DNA of 64,000 nt, taken from Oikopleura dioica (lineage: Eukaryota; Chordata; Appendicularia; Copelata; Oikopleuridae). Under the pieces are notes generated by a model. It did no database searches and was not told where the DNA came from. It worked only from the letters and a program-made list of their open reading frames with translations. How positions within the stretch are numbered: the first letter of the stretch is position 1; every line of letters starts with the position of its first letter. The stretch is from positions 5,585,001 to 5,649,000 of the forward strand of contig OU015567.1 of assembly GCA_907165135.1 (NCBI GenBank). The letters run 5' to 3'. Positions 51,609 through 62,283 of this stretch are shown here, piece after piece. A program made the translations under genes and the position numbers.

Positions 51609-51836
51609 TCATTATCTCCTTCAAAACGGCCAGGACTTTTTGGAAAGAAGAAAGAGATGGAGGATTCTGACTATGAAAATTTCTCGGGCGCCGAATCAGA
51701 AAGTTTATTCTCAGAAGACTCAATTAGCCATCATCTTGAAACTGAAAATGATGATTTGAAGCGACAGCTGGAAAATTTGAGAGAGTTCATCGAGGTCCAA
51801 AACTCTTCATTTTCAGCTGTCAAAGAAGCTATCTAG
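51588..51836 (+). CDS. small acidic coiled-coil protein or exon
   Basis: The frame reads SLSPSKRPGLFGKKKEMEDS, then an acidic Ser-rich part, then a coiled coil (ETENDDLKRQLENLREF). An ATG at 51658 gives a 59-residue product. The frame stays open upstream to about 51570, where TTTTGAAAG could be an acceptor. It is antisense to, or divergent from, the LRR gene start; if both use their longer forms they overlap by about 130 bases. No family recognised. Confidence 0.4.
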   Translation: MNNDLFDSLSPSKRPGLFGKKKEMEDSDYENFSGAESESLFSEDSISHHLETENDDLKRQLENLREFIEVQNSSFSAVKEAI

Positions 51837-51911
51837 CGGCATCCGTCATATTTTAACATGATTTCTAGAGTAAATAATTCATAAAAAAGTTCTAGTAAAA
51901 ATTTGCTTTTT

Positions 51912-52330
51912 AGGCTCTTGGCCATAAAATTCTTCATTCTTATGGATCTCCTGGATCATTTCTTTTCCGCCGATCAGAAACACTTCTTGGCGCTTTTGTG
52001 ATCGCCGTTAAAGCCCAAGAACGAAAAATTGTCAGTTACAGACTAGCAATATCAAAGGAAGAATCAGAAAAACATCAAGGAGTAATTTGGAGCGAAAATT
52101 TAAGCGCTACTTTGAAGAAAATACGAGTTGATTTGAGAAAGGAAGAGTTTTATGGACAACTTTATCCCTTGTGCAAAACGCTGAATATCCTGACATTCAT
52201 TCACCATCAGCTAAGGTTATCGATCATCCTCTTTCAAGTCCTTACCAAATTTGAGCAATCATATTTCAACAAGCTTTGTCCAGCCGGAGTCAAATGCGTC
52301 ACACATTTGCAAGGCGTGTTTTCAGGACAA
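51912..52330. repeat. segmental duplication, copy A
   Basis: GCTCTTGGCCATAAAATTCT, TTTTCCGCCGATCAGAAACA, TTTTGTGATCGCCGT and the later TGCGTCACAC...GCGTGTTTTC recur in the same order at 53098-53440. The part after about 52234 is the TSP1 exon end of the minus-strand gene, so the duplication includes coding sequence. Confidence 0.75.
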
Positions 52331-55000
52331 CCACAGGGCTCCGTGTTGCATTGTTCTGTGTCAAACTTCGATCCTTCGCAGTCTTCATCTCCAAACTTTA
52401 CGCACGCTCGTTGCCGTGTTTTGATTCCAGAGCCGCATTCAGCAGAGCACTCGCCCCAAGAAGACCATTGAGACCAGCAGGCTTCTTGGTCGGAGCAGCC
52501 GTAGCAGACGCGGGCGACTTTTCTGGTTTGAGGGCAGACATCTGTAGGAAAATCTTTGAGATGATAAAAAAGGGTTTGAGAATCGACAACTTTTTCACCG
52601 AAGATCTGTTTCTTCATCATTTCCTGATGCTGAAAATACAGTTTTCGAGAACAAGTCAATACATTTTCTGAAAGTATTGTCCAGAGCGCCATCAATCTCG
52701 CATCTTCCTCCAAACAACTGCGGTTTCGACTTATCGATAATTTCTGAAAGTTCTCTTTACCTTGTTTTCTCAAGCTTATTCGGTAGTAGGGATAAATGTT
52801 TCGGCAGATTGCCGAAATATTGTAAAGTCATTTTCTGATAAATATTTCGGCAATAGCCGAATCCACTTTATTTTTCACTCTTTTTGCAAAAATATTTCGG
52901 CAAGCTGCCGAAACTTTTCACTTTTAGTTCGTTTCTAGTAAAAAGATTTCGGCAAATTGTAAAACATTGCCGAACATATTTTCGAGACTTGGTTCGAGAA
53001 AGATTAAGAGTCGGAAAGTCAAAAATTGCTTATCAAAATAAATTTGCGCACTCGATTTAGTGCACTAATATTATTCGAAATCATTAAGCGCGAAATTTCC
53101 AGTAATGCTCTTGGCCATAAAATTCTTCATTCTGATGGCTCCCTGGATCATTCATTTTCCGCCGATCAGAAACACTTCGGTCGCTTTTGTGATCGCCGTA
53201 AAAGTCTAAGAACGAAAAATTGTCTTACAGACTAGCTTCGGTAACCCTAAAAAACATCGGGGAGCAATTTGGAGCCTATCCCCGCTCGGGTAATTTATTC
53301 CGTCATTTTGCAGGTGTATCCCTAACGCTAACCTTTATTTTAGCCAATACTAAGATTTTAATTTTTGATATTGAAAATAATATCTTGGGGAGTCAACTGC
53401 GTCACACTTTTGCTTTGCGTGTTTTCTATAATCACAGGCGCGGTAATGCATCCTGCTGAATCGCACTTCAATTTTTCGCAGAATTCAAGAGTTGAAGCAC
53501 GCTAGAAAAACTCTTCTGATTCAGAAGTTCTGAATATCGCAAGAAGAAAAGAACTCTAGATTTTGCTCATGCACACTCATTGGACGTGCATACCAGCGCG
53601 CATCAGGATGAGAGTGAAAAAGCCTGCCGAAACTTTTTGCTCTGAAGGCGGTCAATTTTGATATTTGTTTCGGCTTGTGCCGAAATGTTTTGCCAAAAAA
53701 TGGGTGAAATTTGTATTAATATTTCGGCAGGCTGCCGAAATATTTATCACATTAATGCCTTCCCAAGTGACTTTCATTTCGGTCGCGTTTGCCGAAACTT
53801 TTATCCGTACTACGGCTTATTCCTACCTCTGTCCATGTAAATATCATCAGTGCAAGAGTGGTCATCCCATCTTCCATAAACGGCTCCTTGGACTCTGATT
53901 CGTCCCCCAATCGGGCATTCGATCTTCATCGACAAACTCTTGTTGAGCTCAACTGGCATGGCTTGACAAGCATTAGCTTCTCGACAAGGACAGTGGTCGA
54001 TGCAGATCGGCTTTGTCAAGTCAATGTCCATGTCGATGATGCTCGGCGCGCTGAATCGACTCGTGCTGTATTCTTCCCACTTGCCATTTCGACACTGGAT
54101 CTTGTGATAGCCGTGGAGCCATTTTCCTTCGTTGCATCGGTGGACGCAGCGGGCAGAAATGAAGCCAACGCGATAGGGGTAACATTCAATTGAGCCGTCT
54201 TTCAGGTCGTTTCTAGCTTCGCAATCGCCGAAACGAGGATCTGCAATGGGCTTGGCAACCTGTGTAGGAAACCTGTATAAGAGTCTGATAAATCTTTTAT
54301 GCCTCATTTCAAAATCCTGACTCAGGTTTTGGTCAGGTTTCCGAGCCCAAATCTGAAGCGTCAATTTTCGCAACTGTCGTCGCTTTTGTCGTCGTTGTAG
54401 ATGTCGTCGTAGTCGTCGTTGTCGACGTTGTTGTACTTGAAATCTCAACGCATCTGTATTTTTGCGGAAGATTGGCCCAGACGCACGGGCATCTGCGGCA
54501 GGAGCAAATGCACTGCGGCTGCGGCAGCGTTCCAGGTTCGAGTTGAAAGCCCTCTTTGCACTTGATCGGGCATTTTGACATTGCTCGCAGGCCGTTGTCG
54601 CAATCGACTTCGGCGTCAGGGTGGATTTCGAATGGCTGGCATTTTTTATTTGCCCTTGTGTTTGTCGGGAGCACCCAGCCATTCGTCAATTTTGAGGCGA
54701 TCGGAAAAATGACGGGGATCGGAGTTGGCTAAAGTCGGATTTTCATTCAATTTTCAACTTGATCAATTATTAAAATCAGAATGCATATTATCAAAAAGGT
54801 CGATTTGGTTATAAAAGGGAGCAGACTGCCCTTTTTGCGGCAGCTTTTTTTTTTAATAATGAAGAACTTAGCTGGTTAAAAAAAGTAATACGACCAGCAC
54901 ACCGCAAGTTTAAATTATACATTTCGTGTTCTGAAGAGAGCTCGAAATAAGACGTTCAAAAAACGAAAAAATGGAGAAGACAGAAATTTCGGAATTTCAT
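52234..55000 (-). CDS. secreted CCP/TSP1-type Cys-rich protein
   Basis: A possible leader exon is 55000-54965 (MKFRNFCLLHFF). The next exon, 54728 to about 54375, has paired Cys (KKCQPFEIHPDAEVDCDNG, CICSCRRCPC) and a Thr run. Then a MITE-bearing intron, and a CCP/sushi-like exon 54259 or 54240 to 53827 (FGDCEARNDLKDGSIECYPY to MKIECPIGG). A 1.1 kb intron follows, then 52744 to about 52597 and 52541-52234, which ends in one TSP1 repeat (SQWSSWGECSAECGSG) and a Cys-rich tail. The exon at 52744 fits the upstream phase only if its 3' end uses a GA donor; a second frame with GT suits only the downstream phase. It may be one gene or two. Confidence 0.55.
52795..53800. repeat. cluster of TTTCGGCA...TGCCGAAA palindromes
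   Basis: At least eight imperfect palindromes of about 18-22 bp (for example near 52798, 52845, 52895, 52950, 53618, 53670, 53721, 53778) lie on both sides of duplication copy B. All sit in the long intron of the CCP/TSP1 gene or between two genes. Confidence 0.75.
53098..53440. repeat. segmental duplication, copy B
   Basis: A diverged copy of 51912-52330 with indels that break the TSP1 reading (GTCACACTTTTGCTTTGCGT in place of the coding version). It is a pseudogene fragment of the TSP1 end. Confidence 0.7.
54245..54350. mobile_element. MITE copy as an intron in the CCP/TSP1 gene
   Basis: Ends CTTGGCAACCTGTGTAGGAA and TCAGGTTTCCGAGCCC with CTGACTCAGG inside. On the minus strand it gives the acceptor TTTCCTACACAG. 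Its other arm has lost the GT (reads CCTGACCAAAACC), so the donor is either that GA or an upstream GTTGCG. Confidence 0.7.
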
Positions 55001-55110
55001 CCTCTTTCAGAGATCTTTTTACTTCCAATAGGTAACCAAAAAATGGAATCAGATCTCCCTTTGTTCAATTTTCGTTCGATAAATATCAATTAATTAAAAT
55101 TAAGCGCTTA
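55001..55110. other. short spacer between same-strand genes
   Basis: AT-rich; includes the presumed 5' region of the CCP/TSP1 gene. Nothing else is seen. Confidence 0.3.
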
Positions 55111-56128
55111 TCATTTTGCTGATATCCTGCTGCTTGATGAGCTACTGGAGCGAGCGATCTTCCTCTTGGAAATATAATTACACAAAAAACTCTTATCTGA
55201 TCTCGTTTGTCTGAAAATACAATTCTTGGGAGATTTAGTTGATTGAATTTGAATCGCGTTTGTAATTCCAGGAAGCCGTTCGTTCATGAAAGAAGTTGAC
55301 GTTGACTGAGTTGGTTCGAGAGTCGGTTTTGTTGTTGACGGTGGGCTCGTTGTTGTTGTCGCTGTTGTGGTTGTGGTTGTTGTTGTTTGGGGAGTTGTTG
55401 AACTTGGGAGGGAAAACTGCCACTTTCCAACATTGTCGGGTTTGATTGCTTCGGGATTAAATGATTGCATTTCAGTGCTGTAAATAAGGGTGTTACGTCG
55501 ATAAATTCAAAAAGAGAATTGTGATCTGGAAACATGATTTGAAATCATTGATTTCGCTCTCTTCTATTGTCTCATACTCTTATTGAAAAAACTTACTTGA
55601 ACAAAAGCGGCTTTTTCGACTGTTTCTTTGATTTCTTCGCCTTTTTCGACTTCTTCTTGTTCTTTTTGCCCTTTTTCTTCTTTTTCGACGGAAGAGAATT
55701 GATCGCGTCGATGATGCTCTTCCCCTCCCGAACTTCTTCCCTCTTCCAAGCTCCATTCCTTCTAGAATTTCGCTGGCCGAGAGTTCCTCCATTTCGTTTT
55801 CTCCCAAAATCTCTTCGAAAATCGGCAAATACGGGCATTTCTGGCAGTCGTCTGAGAGCGGGCCCAGTTTGCAGAGTTTCTGGCACTTGTCGATCCCGAC
55901 TTCGAAGAGGGTGCAGAGCTCTGCAGCGCATCCAGCATGGCGGCAAGTTTGAGTAAAGTCGACTCCAGCGCATTCTTTTCGGACGTCCATTCCGATGAAC
56001 GGTTTCTCGCAAGTGCTAATGATCCCCCGACAAGAAGGACTAGCGATTTCCATGAATTCTCTGTATTTCGACTGTACATTCTCTCCATTCACAAAAACAA
56101 ATAAGCTCAATAAACTTTTAAAACGCAT
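55111..56128 (-). CDS. secreted Cys-rich protein with Lys and Thr tails
   Basis: Exons 56128-55833, 55761-55597 and 55477-55111 join in phase; the 71 bp first intron (GTATTTG to TTCTAG) removes an otherwise open segment. The signal peptide (MRFKSLLSLFVFVNG) is followed by a compact Cys-rich module of about 90 residues (PSCRGIISTCEKPF, ECAGVDFTQTCRHAGCAAEL, CQKLCKLG, DDCQKC). Exon 2 is extremely Lys-rich (SKKKKKGKKNKKKSKKAKKS). Exon 3 is Thr/Pro-rich, mucin-like, then basic and Ser-rich at the end. A matrix-binding role through the Lys tract is possible. An ATG 18 bases upstream (56146) is also in frame. Confidence 0.65.
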
Positions 56129-56436
56129 GTTCCGACTGTCTTTCAAGTCCTCGAATTTTACGTCACCGCCTTTTTTCTTCGAGAAATGAGAAAAATCGGA
56201 GCGAAATAGACTTTTCGATCAGCGCGTAAAATATTGAGCAGGATGTTTTGGATGGAACTAACAAAGACGACCATAACAATTTACGCTGACACTTAACACA
56301 AGCGAGTCGTTGATTCAATCAATCACATAATTAAGAACTTTAATTAGCCTGAAGAAAAATGGTTTATTTACATAATTTTTGAACAGTATTTATTTTTTTG
56401 AACTTTGCGATTTTGAACTCTTTTTATCCTTTTCGA

Positions 56437-59400
56437 TCACTTTGATTTCTTTTTGGTTTTCTTTTTCTTCTTATTTTTACCAAACAAAACTCGCCAAGCA
56501 GGGACACAACCATAGCTACAAAGGAAAATATTATTCTAGTCACCGCAAGCCACCGATTTTACGCATTTTCTAGCGCTTTTTCTTTACCTTGGTTCAGTTT
56601 CACTTGGAAGAGGTTCCTTGATTTCTTCTCGCTGGAAGGTTTGAGTGGCGATTTCTTTGTACTCCCTTCGTTTTGGTATCGAACCGTTTCGCTGAATTGA
56701 CGCTTCTTTTGGAGCTCTACGAGTTGCAATTTTTTGATCTTCGGATTTTCTAATTTCTTGAGGTAATTTTTCATCGTCAGGTTTTTCTTTGTCGTCGATT
56801 TTTTCGTCTGTTTTTTGGACTTCTGGCTCCGGGCTGGGTGTTTTTTCTTTCGATTCTGGAGTTGTTGAAAGTTGAGGATTGTTCTTTTTCAAGACGTTTT
56901 TCAACTCATTGGCGAAGGCGGATTTTTGAGCTAGGCTTTGTTGCGGGCCATTTTCTATTAAAAAGAATAAATTAAGACTTTAGAAAAAGAGGAAACCTGA
57001 AGCAGAAGAACTGGCTGTCGAAACTGTCCGGCGGCTTTGAATCCTTGATCTTTGCCCGCTGTTGGTGGAGGTAGAAAAGTTCTTTGCATGGAGCATTTTG
57101 GGATCGAGTCCGCGGGAGAGACTTTCCACTTTTCCGGAGTTGATTTCTTTCAAGAGATTGTCAAAGACCGGCTCGTCGTTGAGACTCTTTCGCGGAGTTA
57201 TATGGTCGCGCTGAAACGATTAAATAAAAAATGAGCATTATGTAATCAAAGAAAACCTTGTTGGGGACGCTTTTGCTTCTCCTGTCTCCCCTCGCTTTTG
57301 ACAGCTGAGCTTCGAAGTCGCCCAGAATTCGAAAATGAGAAGACAGGTCAAGTTTTTCCCCTTCATCGGGCAATTGCTCCTTCAGCCGATCTTTGAAGCT
57401 CTCGACGTTTTCCTTCTGTTTCTGCAATTTTTCTATCTTTTCGTTGGAAGAAGCAAAAAAGGTTTCGAACTGGGCTCGGAGCTCTGGAAACGATTTCGTC
57501 TTTCCATCGAGTCGGTTATTTTCTCTGTCGATTTTACCCAACTGCGCGTCGAAAAAAGCCAAGTCGACTGCTCCCGCTTCTCTGTAAAGAACCGAATCGT
57601 TGCGCAACTGGGCCACGTGCTCGTCCGACATTTGCTCGGCGATGAAATGCAGAAGAGTGTATCTAAACAATGCTTAGATCCGGTGTTGATGGATTTGAGA
57701 GGGGCGATTTTACGAGCAAAATTATTAGTGGGCAGATATCAATGAAGACCGTCCGGCAAAAATCGTTAAAAAGAAGATCAAAAATTCGATGATTTTATTT
57801 CACGATTTTGACCATTACCGTATTGCGCAATTCTCAATTTTTATGTCAAAGTTAATTTAAACTTACCCTCTTTGAGTTGACCTCGTTTCCTGGAGTTTCA
57901 GCAATGTATTCATTTTAAACGCGGCCGCGTTTCCGCCATAAGTTCCTGCCATTATAAAGTTGCAGCTCTCCATCACAAGCTGAACAAATAAATCTATCTA
58001 TTTTCTTCGTTTTTATTGCTTACTTTGAGGACTTGTCGGAAAGCTTCAGAGCGGAGAAACGTGTCCACCGCCATGATGACTTTACTGTAGTTGCTCGCTA
58101 CTGTCACGCAGATTTCATGAACGCTAGAAATGGTTTGAGAGTATTGTTAATCTTCTTCTTACCTGAAAAGATGCAGCATCAATTCCAGCCGCAGCGTAAA
58201 AACACTCGGATTCGGAAAATACTCGGAAAGCACGTGATAAAATTTCTCTACCGTCCCGAGCTCTCCCGTTCCGTTTTCTTCCACGAAGCTTTTGACGATT
58301 TCGACATCAGATGAAACATCTTCGAAATGCTTCAACGCGGATTTTGCCCTCTCGAACGACCAAATTTTCACATTTGTTTCGATCAGGGAAGAGATTATTT
58401 CCTCCGCGGGAATTTTGAACTGTTTGAGAAAAATGCCAATGTTCAGCGATTTTTTCTGGTCGAGGAGGGATCTTTTAGCCCTGAAGCTCGGCTTTGGCTG
58501 AAGGTTCGATTTGCTCGCTGGGAGACTTTGCTTCGCCGTGAATTTGGATTCTAGAGTCGCGTAGAGATCCTGGAGTGTTTCTTCTGTATCTGGCTCGAGT
58601 TGGCTCCAGATTGATTTTTCGAGCGGAATGTTTCTTTTGACGGGATCCCAGTGGACGGGAGTCAGCTTCACTTTTGGACTTCTTTTTGGCGAAAATGGCA
58701 GTTGCGGTTTCTGAGGTAAAAAGGCGGATGGACCTCCTGGGAGTCCTGGCGGTGGGGGCGCTCCGGGACCAGGAGGAGGTGGCGGCCCCCCGGCGCTTGG
58801 AGGAGGAGGGGGTCCATCGAGGACTTGAGGAGCGGGAGGGGGTGGAGCGCCCGGCCCAGCTGGGGGAGGAGGAGGAGGTGGAAGGGAAGATGGAGGGGGA
58901 GCGGCTGATCGTTTCGGGGGAACTGGCGGAGAAGAAACAAGACGATCAAATTCGTTTTCTTCAATTTGCTTCGACAATTTTTCAAGAGAATCGCCATCCA
59001 CTCGCGCTAGTTTTCCAAGAACGCCAAAAATGACCTCTCTCTTTTCAGCCGACATCTTCCCCAGAAGCTCTTGGAATTTTTCCAGCTCCGGGTCGACAAT
59101 GAAAACATCGTCCATTTCGTTGATCATTTTGTCGAAGAGGTCGATTTGGGTCAAGAGCTCGTCATTGTCGAGGCCGCGGCACTTGTCCACTTCTGAAGAG
59201 AAGTTGATTCCGTCCAATTCGTCCAAGAGCTGGCGTTTTTCTTGCAACTCCGCGCTGGAAAAATAAATAAAATCCTGGAATTTCGACGGTTTTACCTGAG
59301 TAAAAGACAGTTGATCAACTTCACCGTCGAAATGGCATAAGCGAGTCCACTAGCATCACTTCCAGCGTGCGCGAATTCCTTCCCAAGAAAAGCAATCGGC

Positions 59401-60393
59401 GTCTGATTTAAATTCTGATCGGCCGCGTTTTCTAGCGTCTCTAGAACGCGCCTTCGCCCTTGCGACGGATCCTGCGAGTTTTCGTAAACTGTCATCGCGG
59501 CGAGCATTTCGAAAAGGGCCTTTTTGACTTGCGAAGATTCCGACTTTTGTAAGGATAAAAGTGCCAAGTTCAAGAGTCGAGTCTATTGACTTTCTCTATT
59601 ATCCCCTTCCTCGAAAGTGATCGACAAAAGGTCCGCAGCATCATCTTGCTGCGTGACGTACTCCATTCCATAAGTCGAGTTTACTGTGCACTAGAAGCAA
59701 AAGTCAGCATTTTTTCTCTCCTTCGAAAATGTCTTTCTTTTTGTTTTTCAGCCAGGGGGGCTTATTTTTTGGCAAAAGAAAAATATCAAAGAAAAGCTTA
59801 AATTTTTGGTAAGCCGCTCTTTGCTCTGATAAAATCTTCGGGATAGATCTTTCAGAACAACCGAAAAAATAGATATTGATTGAGCGTTTTACAATTTATT
59901 TTCAGAATTTGAAGCTAAATTAGCGCTTCAATAAACACCTTTGTGTATGAAAAATTTCATTTTTATAAAAAATCATAACAAGAAAATCGGAAAATTAAAA
60001 ATTTTAACCAATTGGACAAGAAAGGAACTATCTTACCCTCTTTTCTAATCGATAAAATAAGGGTATCTCATTATTAAACCATTTCTTTGTCCCGTTATTT
60101 ATCTCAGCTGATAGCTATTAAAATTTTGTTCTCTGGGAAATTTAAAATCGACCATTTTTTCTCTGAATTTCAATCACCTCTTGAAGCAAAGCTGAAGAGT
60201 CTATCTCTGAGTTAAACAAATAATTTCGTGATTTGAGCTTGAGCTTGGGCGATTTTGCAAAGCCCTTTTGAAAGGAAGAGAAAAAACTATTCAGAGTGTG
60301 GCTTTTCATTGTTACGCTGCTGCAGAAGAGCTTGCTTTTTTCGACTAATTCATTTTTAAAAGATAGAGTGGGATAAATTGAGAACAGATTCAC
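56437..60393 (-). CDS. formin (FH1-FH2), FHDC1/INF2-like
   Basis: Exons 60393-60154, 59690-59662, 59582-59296, 59254-58163, 58123-58024, 57980-57867, 57662-57257, 57210-56997, 56954-56588, 56515-56437, all phase-consistent. The N-terminus has an FH3/armadillo-like region (LNLALLSLQKSESSQVKKAL), then a proline-rich FH1 with several PPPPP blocks. The FH2 core follows: VKLTPVHWDPVKRNIPLEKS, the LDQKKSLNIGIFLKQFK block and YTLLHFIAEQM. A charged, Lys/Pro tail ends in KNKKKKKTKKKSK. Formins nucleate and elongate actin filaments with profilin. The LNIGIFLKQFK wording is closest to FHDC1 among the formins that I know. The start may instead be the Met at 60309. Confidence 0.85.
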
Positions 60394-62283
60394 TGTTTCG
60401 GGGAATTAAAGAAACCGGATGTGGAGGTTTTTCAAAGTGATCAGTCTTTTCGAAAAAGAGAATCAACTCATATTATGAGTGGGCGCTAGAATTAATCGGC
60501 TTTTTTTTAGTTTTAATTGTAAGACAATTTTTAGTCGTTAGAAATGGTTAATTTTGGAAGAATATAAGTAGAAATTTTATTGAAAAAACTTGAATAAAAG
60601 TGGTCAAAACTGACTTATAAATTATAAGTTATAATTTTTGATGTCATAAATAAGGGTGTCACCACACAAATTGAAGAAACAAATCTTCGTGAATTTTCAA
60701 TTTATGAGATTTTATTTCATTTTAAATTGCCGTTATTAAATTGACAACCTTATTTTTTAAATGCAAGTTTGACTCAGCCTTAACCCTTAACTAAACACCA
60801 ATGATTTCCGGACCACTTCTTTCCCAATAAATTATTGTCAATAATTTATCATCCAACAAGAAAAAAAACTGACCTTGAGAATAGTGATGCACTCAATTTG
60901 CGCCAAGGAGGTGATTAACGAGCAATTTGTGCGACTTTTACGGTTTTCGTTTTTGTTCAAAAAGGTCAAGCGATGAATCGCCCGTTCACAATAACTAAAT
61001 ATTCTCAAATTATATTATATAAACAATAAACCGTTTCCTGAAGACGAGTTCAAAAGCATGAATGATCTGGTCCAATCCGTGGCTCTGGAAAAATCTCTCT
61101 TTCCATCTGGCGTCTGTTTCCCGGCTCAGTAATTTTTAATTCTCCACGAAAGCGACCAAGACTTGAGCAAAGTTTAAAAAGTGCTTCAAACTTTTTTCGC
61201 TCTGATTTAAGAGTTTACAAGAGGCGATTCTGCACAAACACTCAACCAGAGAGAAAAATCGCAAAATTCAAAAAAAAAATTTTGAAGAAAAAATTCAGTA
61301 GTAAAATAAAAAAGTGAAAAAGGTCGCAAGGAAACAAGAGCATCTGTAAATATTTCCGGATGGGAGTCTGTTTAAAGTGATATTAGCTTTTGAAGGGTCG
61401 TTTGAAGGGAGACAATTTATGAATTTCGTGGCTTAGCTTTTCAGATCTTCAAGTTCAAGTCAAAATCCTTAGGTAAATATAAAAAGCTACTTCTGAGACG
61501 GGCCCTGATTTGTTGACTTCATAACGGACGGTGGAGAGGTTTTTCAAGGTTGGAAAGAGAAGAAGCTTTTTTCGGTCAAAATTTTTAATTTTCTTATTAT
61601 TAGGTAGATTTTATACAATAATTTTTAAAGCAAGGTCAATTAAACCGATCCTTTGCGCAATTCTCTGCTGATTTCTCAAGGCTTCCTCTAAGAATATCTC
61701 CCAATAAATTCCATTTTTCCTTCATCTTTCTCTCCTTCTTCTCTTTTTTTCTATCAATTGATTGCTGTTTGTATCTCTCTTCTAGCGCCCTTCTCTATTA
61801 TTTTCTCTCTCTTCTTTATTTTCAATGAAATAAAACCCAGTGAATCATTTCGTGGTTTTTATCGCTCTGAGGACATGCTGATTCTTCAGAATACCGCCAT
61901 TTACGCGACATAAAACAAAATTTAATAAAGGAAAACTAAAAGCGTGGGTGTCGGTGTAGAATTTGCCCGAGAGGCCGAGCTAGACTACCGTGTCAAACTC
62001 AAAGCCAAACATAGAAATCTGGCTTCAATTCACTAAATTTGTCGAGTTTTATTTGAGATGCGGACAGTGAGCACTCACCCGCTCGTAGTCATTTATCATT
62101 TTTCTGCTAGAGAACTTTAAGATCCTTCAAAAAGTAGAGAAAATGATGTCAAAACTGATAGCTTCAAATAAAATTGTTATGATTTTTATTTTTTATTCAA
62201 ATTTACAAATTAAATAAACAGAAACAGATAATTTTCTATTCAAAAAAAGCAATTTAAAAAATAATTTTCAGTAAAAATTCTTT
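60394..62283. other. intergenic, 1.9 kb, no gene seen
   Basis: AT-rich. It contains a pyrimidine-rich, CT-repeat stretch at about 61690-61825 (many CTTCT/TCTCT runs). Upstream of the formin and downstream of the GATA gene (both minus), so it should hold the formin promoter. No frames of note. Confidence 0.5.

Noticed and set aside
52234-52773. Uninterrupted 179-codon TSP1 frame as a complete gene
   Set aside because: The first third lacks a leader, and clear splice sites (GTGAAA or GA donor, CTACAG acceptor) separate it from the TSP1 part; the exon also connects to upstream Cys-rich exons.
55580-55745. Arg-rich read-through tail of the Cys-rich secreted protein
   Set aside because: A 71 bp GT-AG intron just upstream shifts to the Lys-rich frame, which then joins the next exon in phase; the Arg-rich frame does not.
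58668-59033. Plus-strand Glu/Val and minus-strand Leu/Pro frames in the GC-rich block
   Set aside because: Both are alternative readings of the formin FH1 proline tract.
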